From Sphingobacterium sp. JB170 (lineage in GTDB: Bacteria > Bacteroidota > Bacteroidia > Sphingobacteriales > Sphingobacteriaceae): 64,000 bases of DNA. Both the position numbers and the translations under genes were made by a program. Every line of letters starts with the position of its first letter. Positions within the stretch are counted from its first letter, which is position 1. Where the stretch lies: the NCBI RefSeq assembly GCF_900163865.1, contig NZ_FUKU01000059.1, positions 86,005 to 150,004 on the forward strand, in the 5' to 3' direction. The notes beneath the pieces were generated by a model. The model worked only from the letters and a program-made list of their open reading frames with translations. It was not told the DNA's origin and ran no database searches. Positions 44,866-54,578 of this stretch are shown piece after piece.

Positions 44866-45744
44866 TTAGCGGTATAGACTATGTGATTTTGCCTTCAAGT
44901 ATTTTGTAACTGCAAAATACGTGCTGAATCCAGATATTAGTATTCCCAATAATACGACGATTATGAATATGGCTCCAAATTCATACCAGTTTCGTAGGAA
45001 TATCAAGTCAGGAATTTGCTGTTGCGCAAATTGAAGTGTAAAGATAAGTAGTAGAATAGCGATCAGCGCCCCTAATAACCCATGAAATATTCCATAGAAT
45101 AGATACGGCTTACGAATAAAGTTTTTCGTAGCACCGATCAACTGCATACTTTTTATTAGGAATCGCTGCGAATAAATAGCGAGGCGTATCGTGTTGTTTA
45201 TTAGCGCTACAGCGATGATCAAAAGCACGATCGTGAACCCTAAAATTACGATACCGATGATTCGTATATTTTTATTCACCATATCAATTAATGATTCTTG
45301 GTAAATTATTTCTTTAACCCGGCTGCTTTTGGCTGCTTTTTGAATAAAATTTTCAATGCTATCTGTATTGGCGTATTGTTCCTTTAGATATACATCAATT
45401 GATGGTAGTAAGGGGTTGTGTCCTAGGTATTCGACAAAGTCTTCACCAAGATCCTCTTTTAAATTTTTTGCTGCTAATTCTTTGCTGATATACTCCGTGC
45501 GTAATACATAGGGGTCTTTTTCGATATCTTTCTGCATCGCAAGAACATTTCCTTCGTTAACATTGTCGTTAACGATAATATTAAGGACGATGTTTTCTTT
45601 AACGTATTTAGATAAATTCTTTGCATGCACTAAAATTAGTCCTAGTAAACCCGTCATAAGTAATACTAATGCGATACTGATGACAGTAGAAACATAAACT
45701 GACTTCGTTTTCTTCCTTGGTGAACCTTCCTCGTGAGTCGACAT
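44866..45744 (-). CDS. ftsX: Cell-division permease-like protein FtsX
   Basis: This is the membrane partner of FtsE, which links division to murein hydrolase activity. The 292-residue protein has four helices: one at about 21-45, an extracytoplasmic domain (45-160), then three (about 170-190, 215-240, 260-285). The ftsE gene is not adjacent. DUF3098 follows after 12 bases. Confidence 0.92.
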   Translation of the reverse strand: MSTHEEGSPRKKTKSVYVSTVISIALVLLMTGLLGLILVHAKNLSKYVKENIVLNIIVNDNVNEGNVLAMQKDIEKDPYVLRTEYISKELAAKNLKEDLGEDFVEYLGHNPLLPSIDVYLKEQYANTDSIENFIQKAAKSSRVKEIIYQESLIDMVNKNIRIIGIVILGFTIVLLIIAVALINNTIRLAIYSQRFLIKSMQLIGATKNFIRKPYLFYGIFHGLLGALIAILLLIFTLQFAQQQIPDLIFLRNWYEFGAIFIIVVLLGILISGFSTYFAVTKYLKAKSHSLYR

Positions 45745-45961
45745 ATGTTGTTTTTAAAGTATTTTGATGCGAAAGTAAATAATAATGCTCATTAAAGAAA
45801 TATTTTAATTTAATATATTCCGATAACGAAGTTGTTTTTCTCCTATTCAATTAACATCTAATATGCGTATTTTATTGTTAATTATGAAACTTTTAACGCT
45901 ATTTTGCCGTAAAATCGCTATTTTCGCCTCTCTTTGAGAATAGTAGAATACGTTAGAAACA

Positions 45962-48745
45962 ATGGAATACAATCATCAGTCTTTAGAAAAAAAATGGCAA
46001 AATTTTTGGGCAGCTAATGGGACGTTTGAACCATCTAGTAACACAGATAAGCCAAAATATTATGTTTTAGATATGTTTCCTTATCCGTCCGGAGCAGGAT
46101 TACACGTTGGGCATCCATTGGGGTATATTGCATCTGATATTTTTTCGCGTTATAAGCGGTTAAAAGGATTTAATGTTTTACACCCAATGGGGTACGATTC
46201 ATTCGGTTTGCCAGCGGAACAATATGCTATTCAGACTGGACAGCATCCGGCTATCACGACTGAAGTTAATATTAAACGTTATCGGGAGCAGCTGGATAAT
46301 ATCGGCTTTTCGTTCGATTGGTCGCGAGAGGTTCGTACATCGGACCCCAAGTATTATAAATGGACGCAGTGGGTCTTCATGCAATTGTTTAATGCGTGGT
46401 ATAACAACGATGCGGATCGTGCTGAGTCGATCGATACTTTAAAAGCGCTTTTTGAGATCTCAGGAACACACGGTATTAATGCGGTATCGGATGATAATGT
46501 TGCCGAGTTTACTGCGGCACAGTGGAAAGCGTTTTCTGATGAGCAAAAAGAGGCCGAGTTACTGAAATACCGTTTAGCCTACTTGCGTGAAAGCGTTGTT
46601 AATTGGTGTGCTTCGCTAGGCACTGTGCTTGCAAATGATGAAGTAATCAATGGTGTTTCTGAGCGTGGAGGATATCCCGTCGAACAAAAGAAAATGATGC
46701 AGTGGTCCATGCGTATCACAGCGTATGCAGACCGGTTGTTACGAGGCTTAGAAGGACTAGATTGGCCTGAGCCGCTTGTTGAGATGCAGCGTAATTGGAT
46801 CGGTAAATCTGTTGGGGCAACCGTTAAGTTTCCGGTTCCGGAGTTAAATGGGAATATAGAAGTATTTACCACGCGTGTGGATACTGTATATGGTGTATCT
46901 TTTATCGTTCTGGCTCCCGAGCATGAATGGGTTGATGCGCTGACTACCGATGATCAGCGATTGGAAGTCCAACAGTATATAGATAAAACATCGAAAAAGT
47001 CGGAGCTCGATAGGATGGCCGATACCAGGACCGTATCTGGGGCTTTTACCGGCGCATACGCCAAGCATCCTTTAACAGGTGAAAAAGTTGCCATTTGGAT
47101 TGCTGATTACGTGCTTGCTGGTTACGGAACTGGAGCAGTAATGGCTGTGCCGTCGGGCGATCAGCGTGATTATGTCTTTGCAAAGCACTTTGGTTTACCA
47201 ATAATACCGATCTCGGATTCGCAAAATATCACCGAAGAGGCTGATCCTAACAAAGAGGGACGTTACATTAATTCGGATTTTATTAACGGAATGACTTATC
47301 GAGAGGCAGTTCCCGTTTTAGTAGCCAAACTCGAAGCACTTAAATTAGGGAAAGCTAAGGTGAATTACCGTATGCGCGACGCTATTTTTGGCCGTCAACG
47401 TTATTGGGGAGAGCCTGTTCCTGTTTATTTTAAGGACAACTTGCCTCGACTTATTAAAGAGAGTGAATTGCCGTTGGTGCTGCCCGAGGTTAATAAGTAT
47501 TTACCGACAGAAACGGGAGAACCGCCACTAGCAAGGGCTGAAAATTGGAAATATCAAGGGCAGTTTGATTATGAATGGAGCACGATGCCTGGTTGGGCGG
47601 GCTCCTCGTGGTATTGGTTTCGTTATATGGACCCTACTAATGAAGACGTTTTTGCTTCCAAGCAAGCTGTTGATTATTGGCAGTCGGTTGATTTGTACAT
47701 CGGCGGCTCGGAACACGCTACTGGGCACCTGTTGTATTCGAGGTTCTGGAATAAGGTATTAAAGGATTTAGGTTACCACGAGCAGGAAGAACCTTTTAAA
47801 AAGCTAATTAATCAGGGGATGATTCAGGGCCGGTCGAGCTTTGTTTATCGCGTGCTAGATGAGCAAGGTAAGGGTACAAATACCTTTGTTTCCTATGGTC
47901 TAAAAGATCAGTATACCACCAATGCGTTGCATGTTGATGTGAGTATCGTTTATCACGATATCTTGGATACCGAGAAATTCAAATCCTTTCGCCCTGATTT
48001 TGCACAAGCGGAGTTTATTTTAGAAGACGGTAAATATGTCTGCGGGACCGAAGTAGAGAAAATGTCCAAGTCGAAGTTTAATGTTGTTAACCCGGATGAT
48101 ATTATCGAATCTTTTGGTGCTGATACACTTCGGTTGTATGAGATGTTTTTGGGTCCACTTGAACAATCTAAGCCATGGAATACCAACGGGATAGAAGGGG
48201 TATTTAAATTTTTACGTAAGCTTTGGCGTTTGTTTCATGGTGCTGACGGGAACTTTTATGTTTCGGATGAAGAGCCGAGCAAAGCAGAATACAAATCATT
48301 GCATAAAATTATTAAGAAAGTTGAAGACGACATTGAACGCTTTTCGTTTAACACGTCGGTTTCTGCTTCTATGATCTGTGTGAATGAATTGATAGATTTG
48401 AAATGTAATAAGCGCAAAATTCTGCAAGAGCTAATCGTGGTTCTACAGCCGTTTGCTCCCCATATTACAGAAGAATTATGGGCTCTTCTGGGTCATCAAC
48501 CTGGAAGCATTTCATTTGCGAATTATCCAGCGTTCAATCCAGATTATTTGATTCAATCAGAATTTGCCTATCCTGTTTCGATAAATGGAAAGATGAAAAT
48601 GAATTTGTCGCTTGCGTTAGATCTTGATAAGAGTACGGTTGAAGAAGTCGTATTAGCAAATGCCGATGTTCAGCGTTATCTCGATGGGAAAAACGTGAAA
48701 AAATTTATTTTTGTTCAGGGCAGAATTATTAATATTGTAGTATAA
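45962..48745 (+). CDS. leuS: Leucine-tRNA ligase
   Basis: This class I synthetase charges tRNA-Leu. The 927-residue protein has the HIGH-type motif HVGH (48-51), a CP1 editing domain with FTTRVDTVYG, the KMSKS loop (700-704), and an anticodon-binding C-terminal part. An insertion before KMSKS (about 620-690) is longer than in E. coli; I recall it from other Bacteroidota enzymes. Confidence 0.98.
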   Translation: MEYNHQSLEKKWQNFWAANGTFEPSSNTDKPKYYVLDMFPYPSGAGLHVGHPLGYIASDIFSRYKRLKGFNVLHPMGYDSFGLPAEQYAIQTGQHPAITTEVNIKRYREQLDNIGFSFDWSREVRTSDPKYYKWTQWVFMQLFNAWYNNDADRAESIDTLKALFEISGTHGINAVSDDNVAEFTAAQWKAFSDEQKEAELLKYRLAYLRESVVNWCASLGTVLANDEVINGVSERGGYPVEQKKMMQWSMRITAYADRLLRGLEGLDWPEPLVEMQRNWIGKSVGATVKFPVPELNGNIEVFTTRVDTVYGVSFIVLAPEHEWVDALTTDDQRLEVQQYIDKTSKKSELDRMADTRTVSGAFTGAYAKHPLTGEKVAIWIADYVLAGYGTGAVMAVPSGDQRDYVFAKHFGLPIIPISDSQNITEEADPNKEGRYINSDFINGMTYREAVPVLVAKLEALKLGKAKVNYRMRDAIFGRQRYWGEPVPVYFKDNLPRLIKESELPLVLPEVNKYLPTETGEPPLARAENWKYQGQFDYEWSTMPGWAGSSWYWFRYMDPTNEDVFASKQAVDYWQSVDLYIGGSEHATGHLLYSRFWNKVLKDLGYHEQEEPFKKLINQGMIQGRSSFVYRVLDEQGKGTNTFVSYGLKDQYTTNALHVDVSIVYHDILDTEKFKSFRPDFAQAEFILEDGKYVCGTEVEKMSKSKFNVVNPDDIIESFGADTLRLYEMFLGPLEQSKPWNTNGIEGVFKFLRKLWRLFHGADGNFYVSDEEPSKAEYKSLHKIIKKVEDDIERFSFNTSVSASMICVNELIDLKCNKRKILQELIVVLQPFAPHITEELWALLGHQPGSISFANYPAFNPDYLIQSEFAYPVSINGKMKMNLSLALDLDKSTVEEVVLANADVQRYLDGKNVKKFIFVQGRIINIVV

Positions 48746-48790
48746 ATGTTCAACTCGCCCAAGGTGAGCAGAAAATATGTTTAAATAATT

Positions 48791-48824
48791 AAAAGGATCG
48801 TGCTGGATAAGGCGGTCTTTTTAA
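48791..48824 (+). terminator. Terminator after leuS
   Basis: AAAAGGATCG (48791-48800) pairs with CGGTCTTTTT (48813-48822), including two G-U pairs, and ends in a T run. It lies 45 bases after the leuS stop. Confidence 0.65.
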
Positions 48825-48852
48825 TTTGCAGTGTTTCGTTTACATATTACTT

Positions 48853-48921
48853 TATTCAGTGATACCTGTAATTATCACTGAATATAATGATAAAATATTT
48901 TATCATCAAATTTGGTGATAA
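48853..48921. promoter_or_regulatory. Ordered operator array upstream of the SatD gene
   Basis: Three dyads lie head to tail. Dyad 1 is a perfect 12-bp arm pair (48853-48864 and 48873-48884). Dyad 2 is a 20-base perfect palindrome (48887-48906). Dyad 3 is a 22-base palindrome with one mismatched pair (48900-48921). Dyads 1 and 2 both contain TGATA-N8-TATCA, with centres 28 bp apart. Dyad 3 covers the -33 promoter element. This is the layout of a cooperatively bound repressor or autoregulator. Confidence 0.7.
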
Positions 48922-48942
48922 GATATTCGATTCCTATATTTG
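48911..48942 (+). promoter_or_regulatory. Promoter of the SatD-DUF3307 operon
   Basis: TTTG (48911-48914), 20 bases, then TATATTTG (48935-48942) match the Bacteroidota -33/-7 consensus. The start codon is 18 bases downstream. The third dyad of the upstream array overlaps the -33 element. Confidence 0.75.
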
Positions 48943-48960
48943 GTTGTAAATAACTAAACT

Positions 48961-49551
48961 ATGGTAGCAATAATCACAGGGGATATCGTTAGGTCACGTA
49001 CGGGCAATCCCGATATTTGGCTGCCAGAACTAAAGACCGCATTGTCGGTATACACCGATAAATTCGATATTTTTAGGGGAGATAGTTTTCAAGCAGAAAT
49101 ATCTTTAAATGAGGTGTTTGAATTTGTGTTTTATATTAAAGCGAGCCTAATTGCGATCCAATTAGATGCGCGCATTGGAATCGGCATCGGACAGAAAGAT
49201 AATCAGGCAAAACACCTTAAACATACTTTTGGTTCTGCGCTCGTATATTCAGGAGAAGCGTTCGATGAACTTAAAAAGGAAACTGTTTTCTTTCGTTCGG
49301 CAGACGCCGAGCTCGACGCGCTTTGCAATACTGTTTTGCCGCTAATTACGGAGATTAGTAGCCGTTGGACTTCGAATATAGCCGCAACGGTTAAAAGTGC
49401 CCTTATAAATGAAGGAATAAATCAAGTGGATCTTGCTAAATTGCTTGGAAAGAAGCACCAAAGCCAAATAAGTACTGAGCTTCAAAAAGCTGGGTTTTCC
49501 AAAATGCAGCGAGCGTTAAGTTACTGTACCAGAAACCTATTAAAGTTATGA
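48961..49551 (+). CDS. SatD-family protein with C-terminal helix-turn-helix-like region
   Basis: The 196-residue protein matches the SatD family, whose function is not known. The first ~130 residues show ITGDIVRSR (D8), FRGDSFQ (G40, D41), RIGIGIG (71-77) and VYSGEAFDELKK. These occur in the same order as landmarks of class III nucleotidyl cyclases. Residues ~140-190 (QVDLAKLLGKKHQSQIS) look like a helix-turn-helix. It overlaps the DUF3307 gene by 4 bases (ATGA) and has dyads over its promoter. Autoregulation and ligand binding are inference. Confidence 0.85.
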   Translation: MVAIITGDIVRSRTGNPDIWLPELKTALSVYTDKFDIFRGDSFQAEISLNEVFEFVFYIKASLIAIQLDARIGIGIGQKDNQAKHLKHTFGSALVYSGEAFDELKKETVFFRSADAELDALCNTVLPLITEISSRWTSNIAATVKSALINEGINQVDLAKLLGKKHQSQISTELQKAGFSKMQRALSYCTRNLLKL

Positions 49552-50279
49552 GTATATTGTTTTTAAAGTTGCTTTTAGCGCATTTGTTAGGTGATTTCGT
49601 GTTTCAACCCAAAAGGTGGGTCCATAAACGTAAACAGCACGCTGGCTACCTCTTATTACACATCGGTATACATGCTGTACTTTTACTTATCCTTTTTGGA
49701 AACCAGCTCGCGATATTTTGGGATGTGATATTATTTGTCATCTGTACGCATCTGATCATCGATAGCTTGAAAATATATACCGAACGATACCTGTATCCGT
49801 TTTCATTTCGTTTATTTGTTATCGATCAATGTGCGCACTTGTTGGTCATTTTATCGGTGATCGTATACCGATATGAGGTGTTTGCAGAATGGGCGAGCTA
49901 TTTATTATCGGAGAAGGCGCTGCTGTTTATAATTGCTATATTGTTAACCGTTTACGTGAGCCCAATCATGCTGCGTGTTTTTTTTCAGAAATGGACGAAT
50001 GGGGCGGAATTTTTACAAAAGAGCAAGCATTCGTTGACCAACGCGGGCATGTGGATTGGAATAATGGAACGCATTCTTATCGTGCTTTTTATACAAGTAG
50101 GTTTTCTCTCCGGATTGGGCTTCCTATTGGGCGCGAAATCAATATTTAGATTCGGCGATCTAACCAATGCGAAGGATACCAAGTATACCGAGTATATCTT
50201 AATTGGTACACTTGCCAGCTTTGTTGTTGGTATATTGATTGGCTATGCATTACGTCTAGGTCTTCGGTATTTAGGATAA
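49548..50279 (+). CDS. DUF3307 integral membrane protein
   Basis: The 243-residue protein has six to seven helices. It carries repeated His/Asp pairs at helix ends: LLAHLLGDF (H12, D16), HIGIH (H38, H42), CTHLIIDSLK (H68, D72) and DQCAH (D93, H97). Such spacing suggests metal binding within the membrane, as in hydrolase-like families, but no activity is known for DUF3307. Translational coupling to the SatD gene suggests that the two act together. Confidence 0.85.
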   Translation: MSILFLKLLLAHLLGDFVFQPKRWVHKRKQHAGYLLLHIGIHAVLLLILFGNQLAIFWDVILFVICTHLIIDSLKIYTERYLYPFSFRLFVIDQCAHLLVILSVIVYRYEVFAEWASYLLSEKALLFIIAILLTVYVSPIMLRVFFQKWTNGAEFLQKSKHSLTNAGMWIGIMERILIVLFIQVGFLSGLGFLLGAKSIFRFGDLTNAKDTKYTEYILIGTLASFVVGILIGYALRLGLRYLG

Positions 50280-50352
50280 CTTATCACAATCACCCTCGAG
50301 AGAGAAGCACGGGTGACTCGTAAATAGAATATATAAGCTAACAAAAAAAAAT

Positions 50353-51489
50353 ATGTATAAGATATTAAAACCATTATCACTATGTCTGCTGCTAATTATG
50401 TCAAGTTCTACTTTTGCTCAGGATACGATAGAGGTTGGTTTAAAGGAGATTGCAGAGGAATTTAAAGCTGTTGGGCTGGCGGTAGTTGTCGTAAAGGATA
50501 ATAAGCCTATTTATAAGAAGGCAATTGGCTTACAAGATATCGAACACAATATACCTTTATCGACTAAACATTTATTTAGAATTGCGTCAATATCAAAATC
50601 ATTTTCTGCAACCGCGATTATGCAACTAGTGGAGCAGGGCAAAGTTTCATTGGATGATGATTTTGGAAAATTAGTAGGTTTCCCTATTCGAAACCCGAAA
50701 TATCCCGATCAGGTGATTACTCTACGTATGGTTCTTTCACATACTTCTAGTATCAATGATAGTAACGGTTATTTTAAGCTCGACGTAATCAATCCGGCGA
50801 AGAATCCGGATTGGGCAAAAAGTTATAATGATTATCGTCCGGGTGAAGGGTACGAATATTGTAATTTAAATTTTAATATGGTTGGATCGGTTTTGGAACA
50901 AAAGACCGGTGTACGGATCGATAACTATATTCACCAACAAATTCTTGCTCCGCTAGGATTAACAGGAGGCTATTGTGTAGATTCGCTGGATAAGGCTTCG
51001 TTTGCTAAGTTATACAGCTATGATAGTGTTTCGGCGTCGTTTAGTGAGCAGCCGGCGGCTTACAATCCACGTTCGGAAGATATCAAAAACTATGTTTTAG
51101 GGGTATCGACACCAATTTTTTCACCAACTGGTGGTATGAAAATATCGCCCGAGGATTTAGCAACCTATATGATGATGCATATGAACTACGGGAAATACGC
51201 TAATGGTCGTATCTTAACATCCGAAAGTTCAAAAACTATGCAAACGAAACTCAGCGACCCAGAAGGTTATGGATTGGCACTAAGGGAAACCGATACATTA
51301 ATCCCCGGTCAACATTTAATTGGACATACCGGATCGGCGTATGGACTATATAGTGCGATGTTCTTCGATCCCAAGACGAATTATGGCTTTGTCGTTGTTA
51401 CAAATGGGTGTGTGCCAATTTATGAAAATGGCTATGTGGCGTTATCGGCACGGACAATAAATTATTTATACCAAACACTTATCAAATAA
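50353..51489 (+). CDS. Class C beta-lactamase-like serine hydrolase
   Basis: The 378-residue protein has a signal peptide (cleavage after STFAQ), the SxxK nucleophile motif SISK (S79-K82), YxN in EYCNLN (Y169, N171) and HTG (325-327) in place of KTG. Relatives include esterases, D-aminopeptidases and penicillin-binding proteins; a true lactamase role is unlikely but cannot be excluded. It stands alone. Confidence 0.88.
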   Translation: MYKILKPLSLCLLLIMSSSTFAQDTIEVGLKEIAEEFKAVGLAVVVVKDNKPIYKKAIGLQDIEHNIPLSTKHLFRIASISKSFSATAIMQLVEQGKVSLDDDFGKLVGFPIRNPKYPDQVITLRMVLSHTSSINDSNGYFKLDVINPAKNPDWAKSYNDYRPGEGYEYCNLNFNMVGSVLEQKTGVRIDNYIHQQILAPLGLTGGYCVDSLDKASFAKLYSYDSVSASFSEQPAAYNPRSEDIKNYVLGVSTPIFSPTGGMKISPEDLATYMMMHMNYGKYANGRILTSESSKTMQTKLSDPEGYGLALRETDTLIPGQHLIGHTGSAYGLYSAMFFDPKTNYGFVVVTNGCVPIYENGYVALSARTINYLYQTLIK

Positions 51490-51538
51490 ACTGGCTTATT
51501 TTTTGTAACTTTTCTTCCGTAACCAATACTATAGGCTT

Positions 51539-52051
51539 ATGGCAAACCGGACATCTATATGTTTGATTGTTCTCTTTTTGAACGTATCAGCATTCGTAAC
51601 ACAGGCGCAAGATCTCTCGATTGAAAATATCAGACGAGATTTTAAAGTAGGACATAAGAACAAAGAAACCTGCAAGGAGCATTTAGAACGACTGGAGCAT
51701 TACGCTGACTCACCAGAGGAGTTCGGTTATGAAGCCGCATATCATATGTTTATGGCTAAACACAGCAGCAATCCTTTCAAAAAGATGACTTATTTTAAAG
51801 ATGGTAAGAAAATGTTGGAGGAGCAGATTGTAAAAAACCCTCGGAATGTAGAGCTACGGTATATCAGACTGTGTATACAGTATTATATACCCAATTATTT
51901 GGGCTATAAAGGTAATATAGAGGAGGATAAACAGTTTCTAGTTGATAATTTGTACAAGCTAAATGATGAACAAACGAAAGATCTTTTGTTTGATTACTTA
52001 AAAGGAGCCAAGATGTATACCCAGCAAGAACTCGCGTTATTGGGCAGGTAG
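51539..52051 (+). CDS. Conserved hypothetical secreted protein
   Basis: The 170-residue protein has a signal peptide (cleavage after FVTQAQ) followed by helical segments, including AAYHMFMAKHSSNPFKKMTYFKDG and NVELRYIRLCIQYYIPNYLGY. Similar proteins occur in Bacteroidota with no assigned role. It lies between the hydrolase and the GIN-domain gene with no clear terminator. Confidence 0.75.
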   Translation: MANRTSICLIVLFLNVSAFVTQAQDLSIENIRRDFKVGHKNKETCKEHLERLEHYADSPEEFGYEAAYHMFMAKHSSNPFKKMTYFKDGKKMLEEQIVKNPRNVELRYIRLCIQYYIPNYLGYKGNIEEDKQFLVDNLYKLNDEQTKDLLFDYLKGAKMYTQQELALLGR

Positions 52052-52182
52052 GCTACAATTAATTTTAAATATTAACGTTTAATCTAAAAGATTTTTACGA
52101 CTTGGAGATAGCGATAAACAGGCGCTTTCCTCACCTCATTTAGTAAAGAAATTTCTTGGGGGTGCTTCCTGCTTTACATTAT

Positions 52183-52857
52183 ATGAATAAAACTTGGGTA
52201 TTAATTAGTTTCTTAATGACGGTGTTTCTCGTCACAAATGGGCAGACGAAAATTGATGTGACTCCGGCAAATGAACTCGACGTTACTGATAAATTGAACA
52301 TAACTTATATCGATAGTAATGCTAATTTTATCGAAATAATGGGGCCATTACACGATAAAGTGGAGGTTGTTCAAAGTGAAGGGAAGATCAGGGTGAAAAT
52401 GACCTCTGGTTATCCACTTAAAGGGAAAGAGGTTGACGTGACCATTTATACGCAAGGGATAAATAAATTTACGGTTCAAAAGGGCGCTATCATCCAAAAT
52501 GAAAATGAAATTCGTGTCGATTCGCTGTTTGTTGTCGCCAACGAAGGAGGGAAATTGGATCTTGCCGTTCATGCGCAGCATGTTGACGTAAGTACGACGA
52601 CTGGTGCTATGGTAGAATTGCGGGGAAAGACTAAATCACAGAAAATCATTTCAACTTTTGGTGGAGGATACAAAAGCAAAGCTCTTAAAAGTGAGGTGTC
52701 TTATGTCCGAACCAATGGTGGTGGTGTTTGCGACGCATATGCGTCCATTTCGGCCGATGTGCAAACGCGGGCAGGGGGAGTGATTAATGTCTATGGTAAT
52801 CCATCGGAAAAGAAACAAAAGCGTATCGCAGGTGGGAAAATTAACTTTATTGACTAA
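52183..52857 (+). CDS. GIN-domain (DUF2807) secreted protein
   Basis: The 224-residue protein has a signal peptide (cleavage near VTNGQ) and a right-handed beta-helix-like GIN domain with repeating strands such as FIEIMGPLHDKVEVVQSEG and RTNGGGVCDAYASISADVQ. The start at 52183 (MNKTWVLISF) is chosen over an ATG at 52156 that would put extra residues before the signal. GIN proteins are abundant in Bacteroidota and probably act at the envelope. Confidence 0.83.
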   Translation: MNKTWVLISFLMTVFLVTNGQTKIDVTPANELDVTDKLNITYIDSNANFIEIMGPLHDKVEVVQSEGKIRVKMTSGYPLKGKEVDVTIYTQGINKFTVQKGAIIQNENEIRVDSLFVVANEGGKLDLAVHAQHVDVSTTTGAMVELRGKTKSQKIISTFGGGYKSKALKSEVSYVRTNGGGVCDAYASISADVQTRAGGVINVYGNPSEKKQKRIAGGKINFID

Positions 52858-52991
52858 CAGTTCGGCGAAATTAACTCGCTATTTTCAGGAGCCGAAGACG
52901 GCAGATCGAAGGCACGCGTACGAAGCGTTTATGCTTTGGCCTATCGGTACCGAAGAATTTACGTATTCTCCAGCTTTTCAAAAGAAAAATC

Positions 52992-53023
52992 TTTAATTAT
53001 TCGACAACGAATACGTAACTTTG
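52992..53023 (+). promoter_or_regulatory. Promoter of guaA with a very short leader
   Basis: TAACTTTG (53016-53023) matches TAnnTTTG and ends 4 bases before the ATG. TTTA (52992-52995) sits 20 bases upstream as a weak -33. The mRNA would be leaderless or nearly so. Confidence 0.6.
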
Positions 53024-53027
53024 CGCC

Positions 53028-54578
53028 ATGTCCGAAAAAATTATCATTCTTGATTTTGGCTCGCAATATACACAGCTGATTGCACGTCGCGTTCGTGAGC
53101 TTAACGTTTACTGCGAAATTTATCCTTATAACAATCTTCCAGAATTTGACGAGGGAGTAAAAGGTGTGATCTTGTCAGGTAGTCCTTCCTCTGTACGTCA
53201 GGAGGATGCACCACAAATAGACTTAAGTGATATTCAAAATCGTTTCCCTATTTTAGGCGTATGTTACGGAGCACAATATTTAGCGCAGAAATCCGGTGGT
53301 CAAGTTGCACCATCTGAAATTCGAGAATATGGACGAGCCAATTTGCAATATGTTAATCAGGAAAGTCCATTATTAAAGGGGGTTCCTGTCCAGTCTCAAG
53401 TATGGATGTCACATGGTGACACGATAAAAGAAGTTCCTACAGGTTTTAACATAATTGCTAGTACGGACAAAGTACGCGTGGCAGCCTATCATATTGAGGG
53501 CACCCAAACCTATGGGATACAATTCCATCCGGAAGTGACACACAGCACGGATGGCCAAGTATTGGTTAAGAACTTTGTAGTTGATGTCTGCCAGTGCGCC
53601 CAAGATTGGACTGCTGATGCATTTGTTGATATGACCATTCGCGAATTAAAGGAACAGCTCGGTGAAGATCACGTAATCATGGCGCTCTCGGGAGGGGTCG
53701 ATTCGACCGTTGCTGCTGTTTTGCTGCATCATGCGATTGGCAAGAAACTCCACTGTATTTTCGTAGATCATGGTTTGCTTCGTAAAGATGAGTACGACGA
53801 AGTGCTGGATTCCTACAAAGAGATGGGGCTTAATATTAGAGGGATAAATGCAAAGGAACTATTTTTTGGACGCTTAGCAGATATTTCAGAGCCCGAGCAG
53901 AAAAGGAAGGTAATTGGAAACTCATTTATTGATGTTTTTGATCAAGCGGCAAAAGATATTCAACACGAACTTCCAGACGGTATTGAGGCAAAATGGCTTG
54001 GCCAGGGTACGATATATCCAGATATTATTGAATCTATTTCTGTGAAAGGACCGTCGGCAACTATAAAATCGCATCATAACGTCGGTGGTTTGCCTGACTT
54101 CATGAAATTGAAAGTTATTGAGCCGTTAAAAACGCTATTTAAAGATGAAGTGCGGCGTGTAGGTAAGTCGTTAGAAGTCGATCCGGCGATACTAGGACGT
54201 CACCCTTTTCCGGGACCAGGTTTAGCTATACGCGTACTGGGAGATATCACAGAAGAAAAGGTACGGATTTTGCAAGAGGCAGACAGTATTTATATCCGTA
54301 ATTTGAAAGAGAGCGGATGGTACGATAAGGTATGGCAAGCAGGTACTATCTTTTTACCAGTTCAATCCGTTGGTGTAATGGGGGATGAACGTACTTACGA
54401 GCATGTTGTCGCATTGCGCGCGGTAGGTTCGTTAGACGGAATGACCGCCGATTGGATACATCTACCTTATGATTTGTTAGCAAAAATTTCAAATGAAATC
54501 ATAAATCATGTTAAAGGAATCAATAGAGTTGTCTATGATATCAGTTCAAAACCACCGGCAACAATTGAGTGGGAATAA
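53028..54578 (+). CDS. guaA: GMP synthase (glutamine-hydrolysing)
   Basis: This enzyme aminates XMP to GMP. The 516-residue protein has the glutaminase domain with [11 protein letters not shown] (catalytic Cys) and [10 protein letters not shown] (catalytic His and Glu), then the ATP-pyrophosphatase P-loop SGGVDST and the C-terminal dimerisation domain ending [10 protein letters not shown]. The next gene starts inside its last 44 bases. Confidence 0.98.
   Translation: MSEKIIILDFGSQYTQLIARRVRELNVYCEIYPYNNLPEFDEGVKGVILSGSPSSVRQEDAPQIDLSDIQNRFPILGVCYGAQYLAQKSGGQVAPSEIREYGRANLQYVNQESPLLKGVPVQSQVWMSHGDTIKEVPTGFNIIASTDKVRVAAYHIEGTQTYGIQFHPEVTHSTDGQVLVKNFVVDVCQCAQDWTADAFVDMTIRELKEQLGEDHVIMALSGGVDSTVAAVLLHHAIGKKLHCIFVDHGLLRKDEYDEVLDSYKEMGLNIRGINAKELFFGRLADISEPEQKRKVIGNSFIDVFDQAAKDIQHELPDGIEAKWLGQGTIYPDIIESISVKGPSATIKSHHNVGGLPDFMKLKVIEPLKTLFKDEVRRVGKSLEVDPAILGRHPFPGPGLAIRVLGDITEEKVRILQEADSIYIRNLKESGWYDKVWQAGTIFLPVQSVGVMGDERTYEHVVALRAVGSLDGMTADWIHLPYDLLAKISNEIINHVKGINRVVYDISSKPPATIEWE

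Noticed and set aside
50353..51489. True beta-lactamase resistance gene
   Set aside because: It has HTG instead of KTG and the layout of generic serine hydrolases; nothing shows lactamase activity.
52787..52996. 69-codon frame overlapping the GIN-domain gene and running to guaA
   Set aside because: No motif; most of it overlaps the GIN-domain gene, and the rest is the intergenic region holding the guaA promoter.
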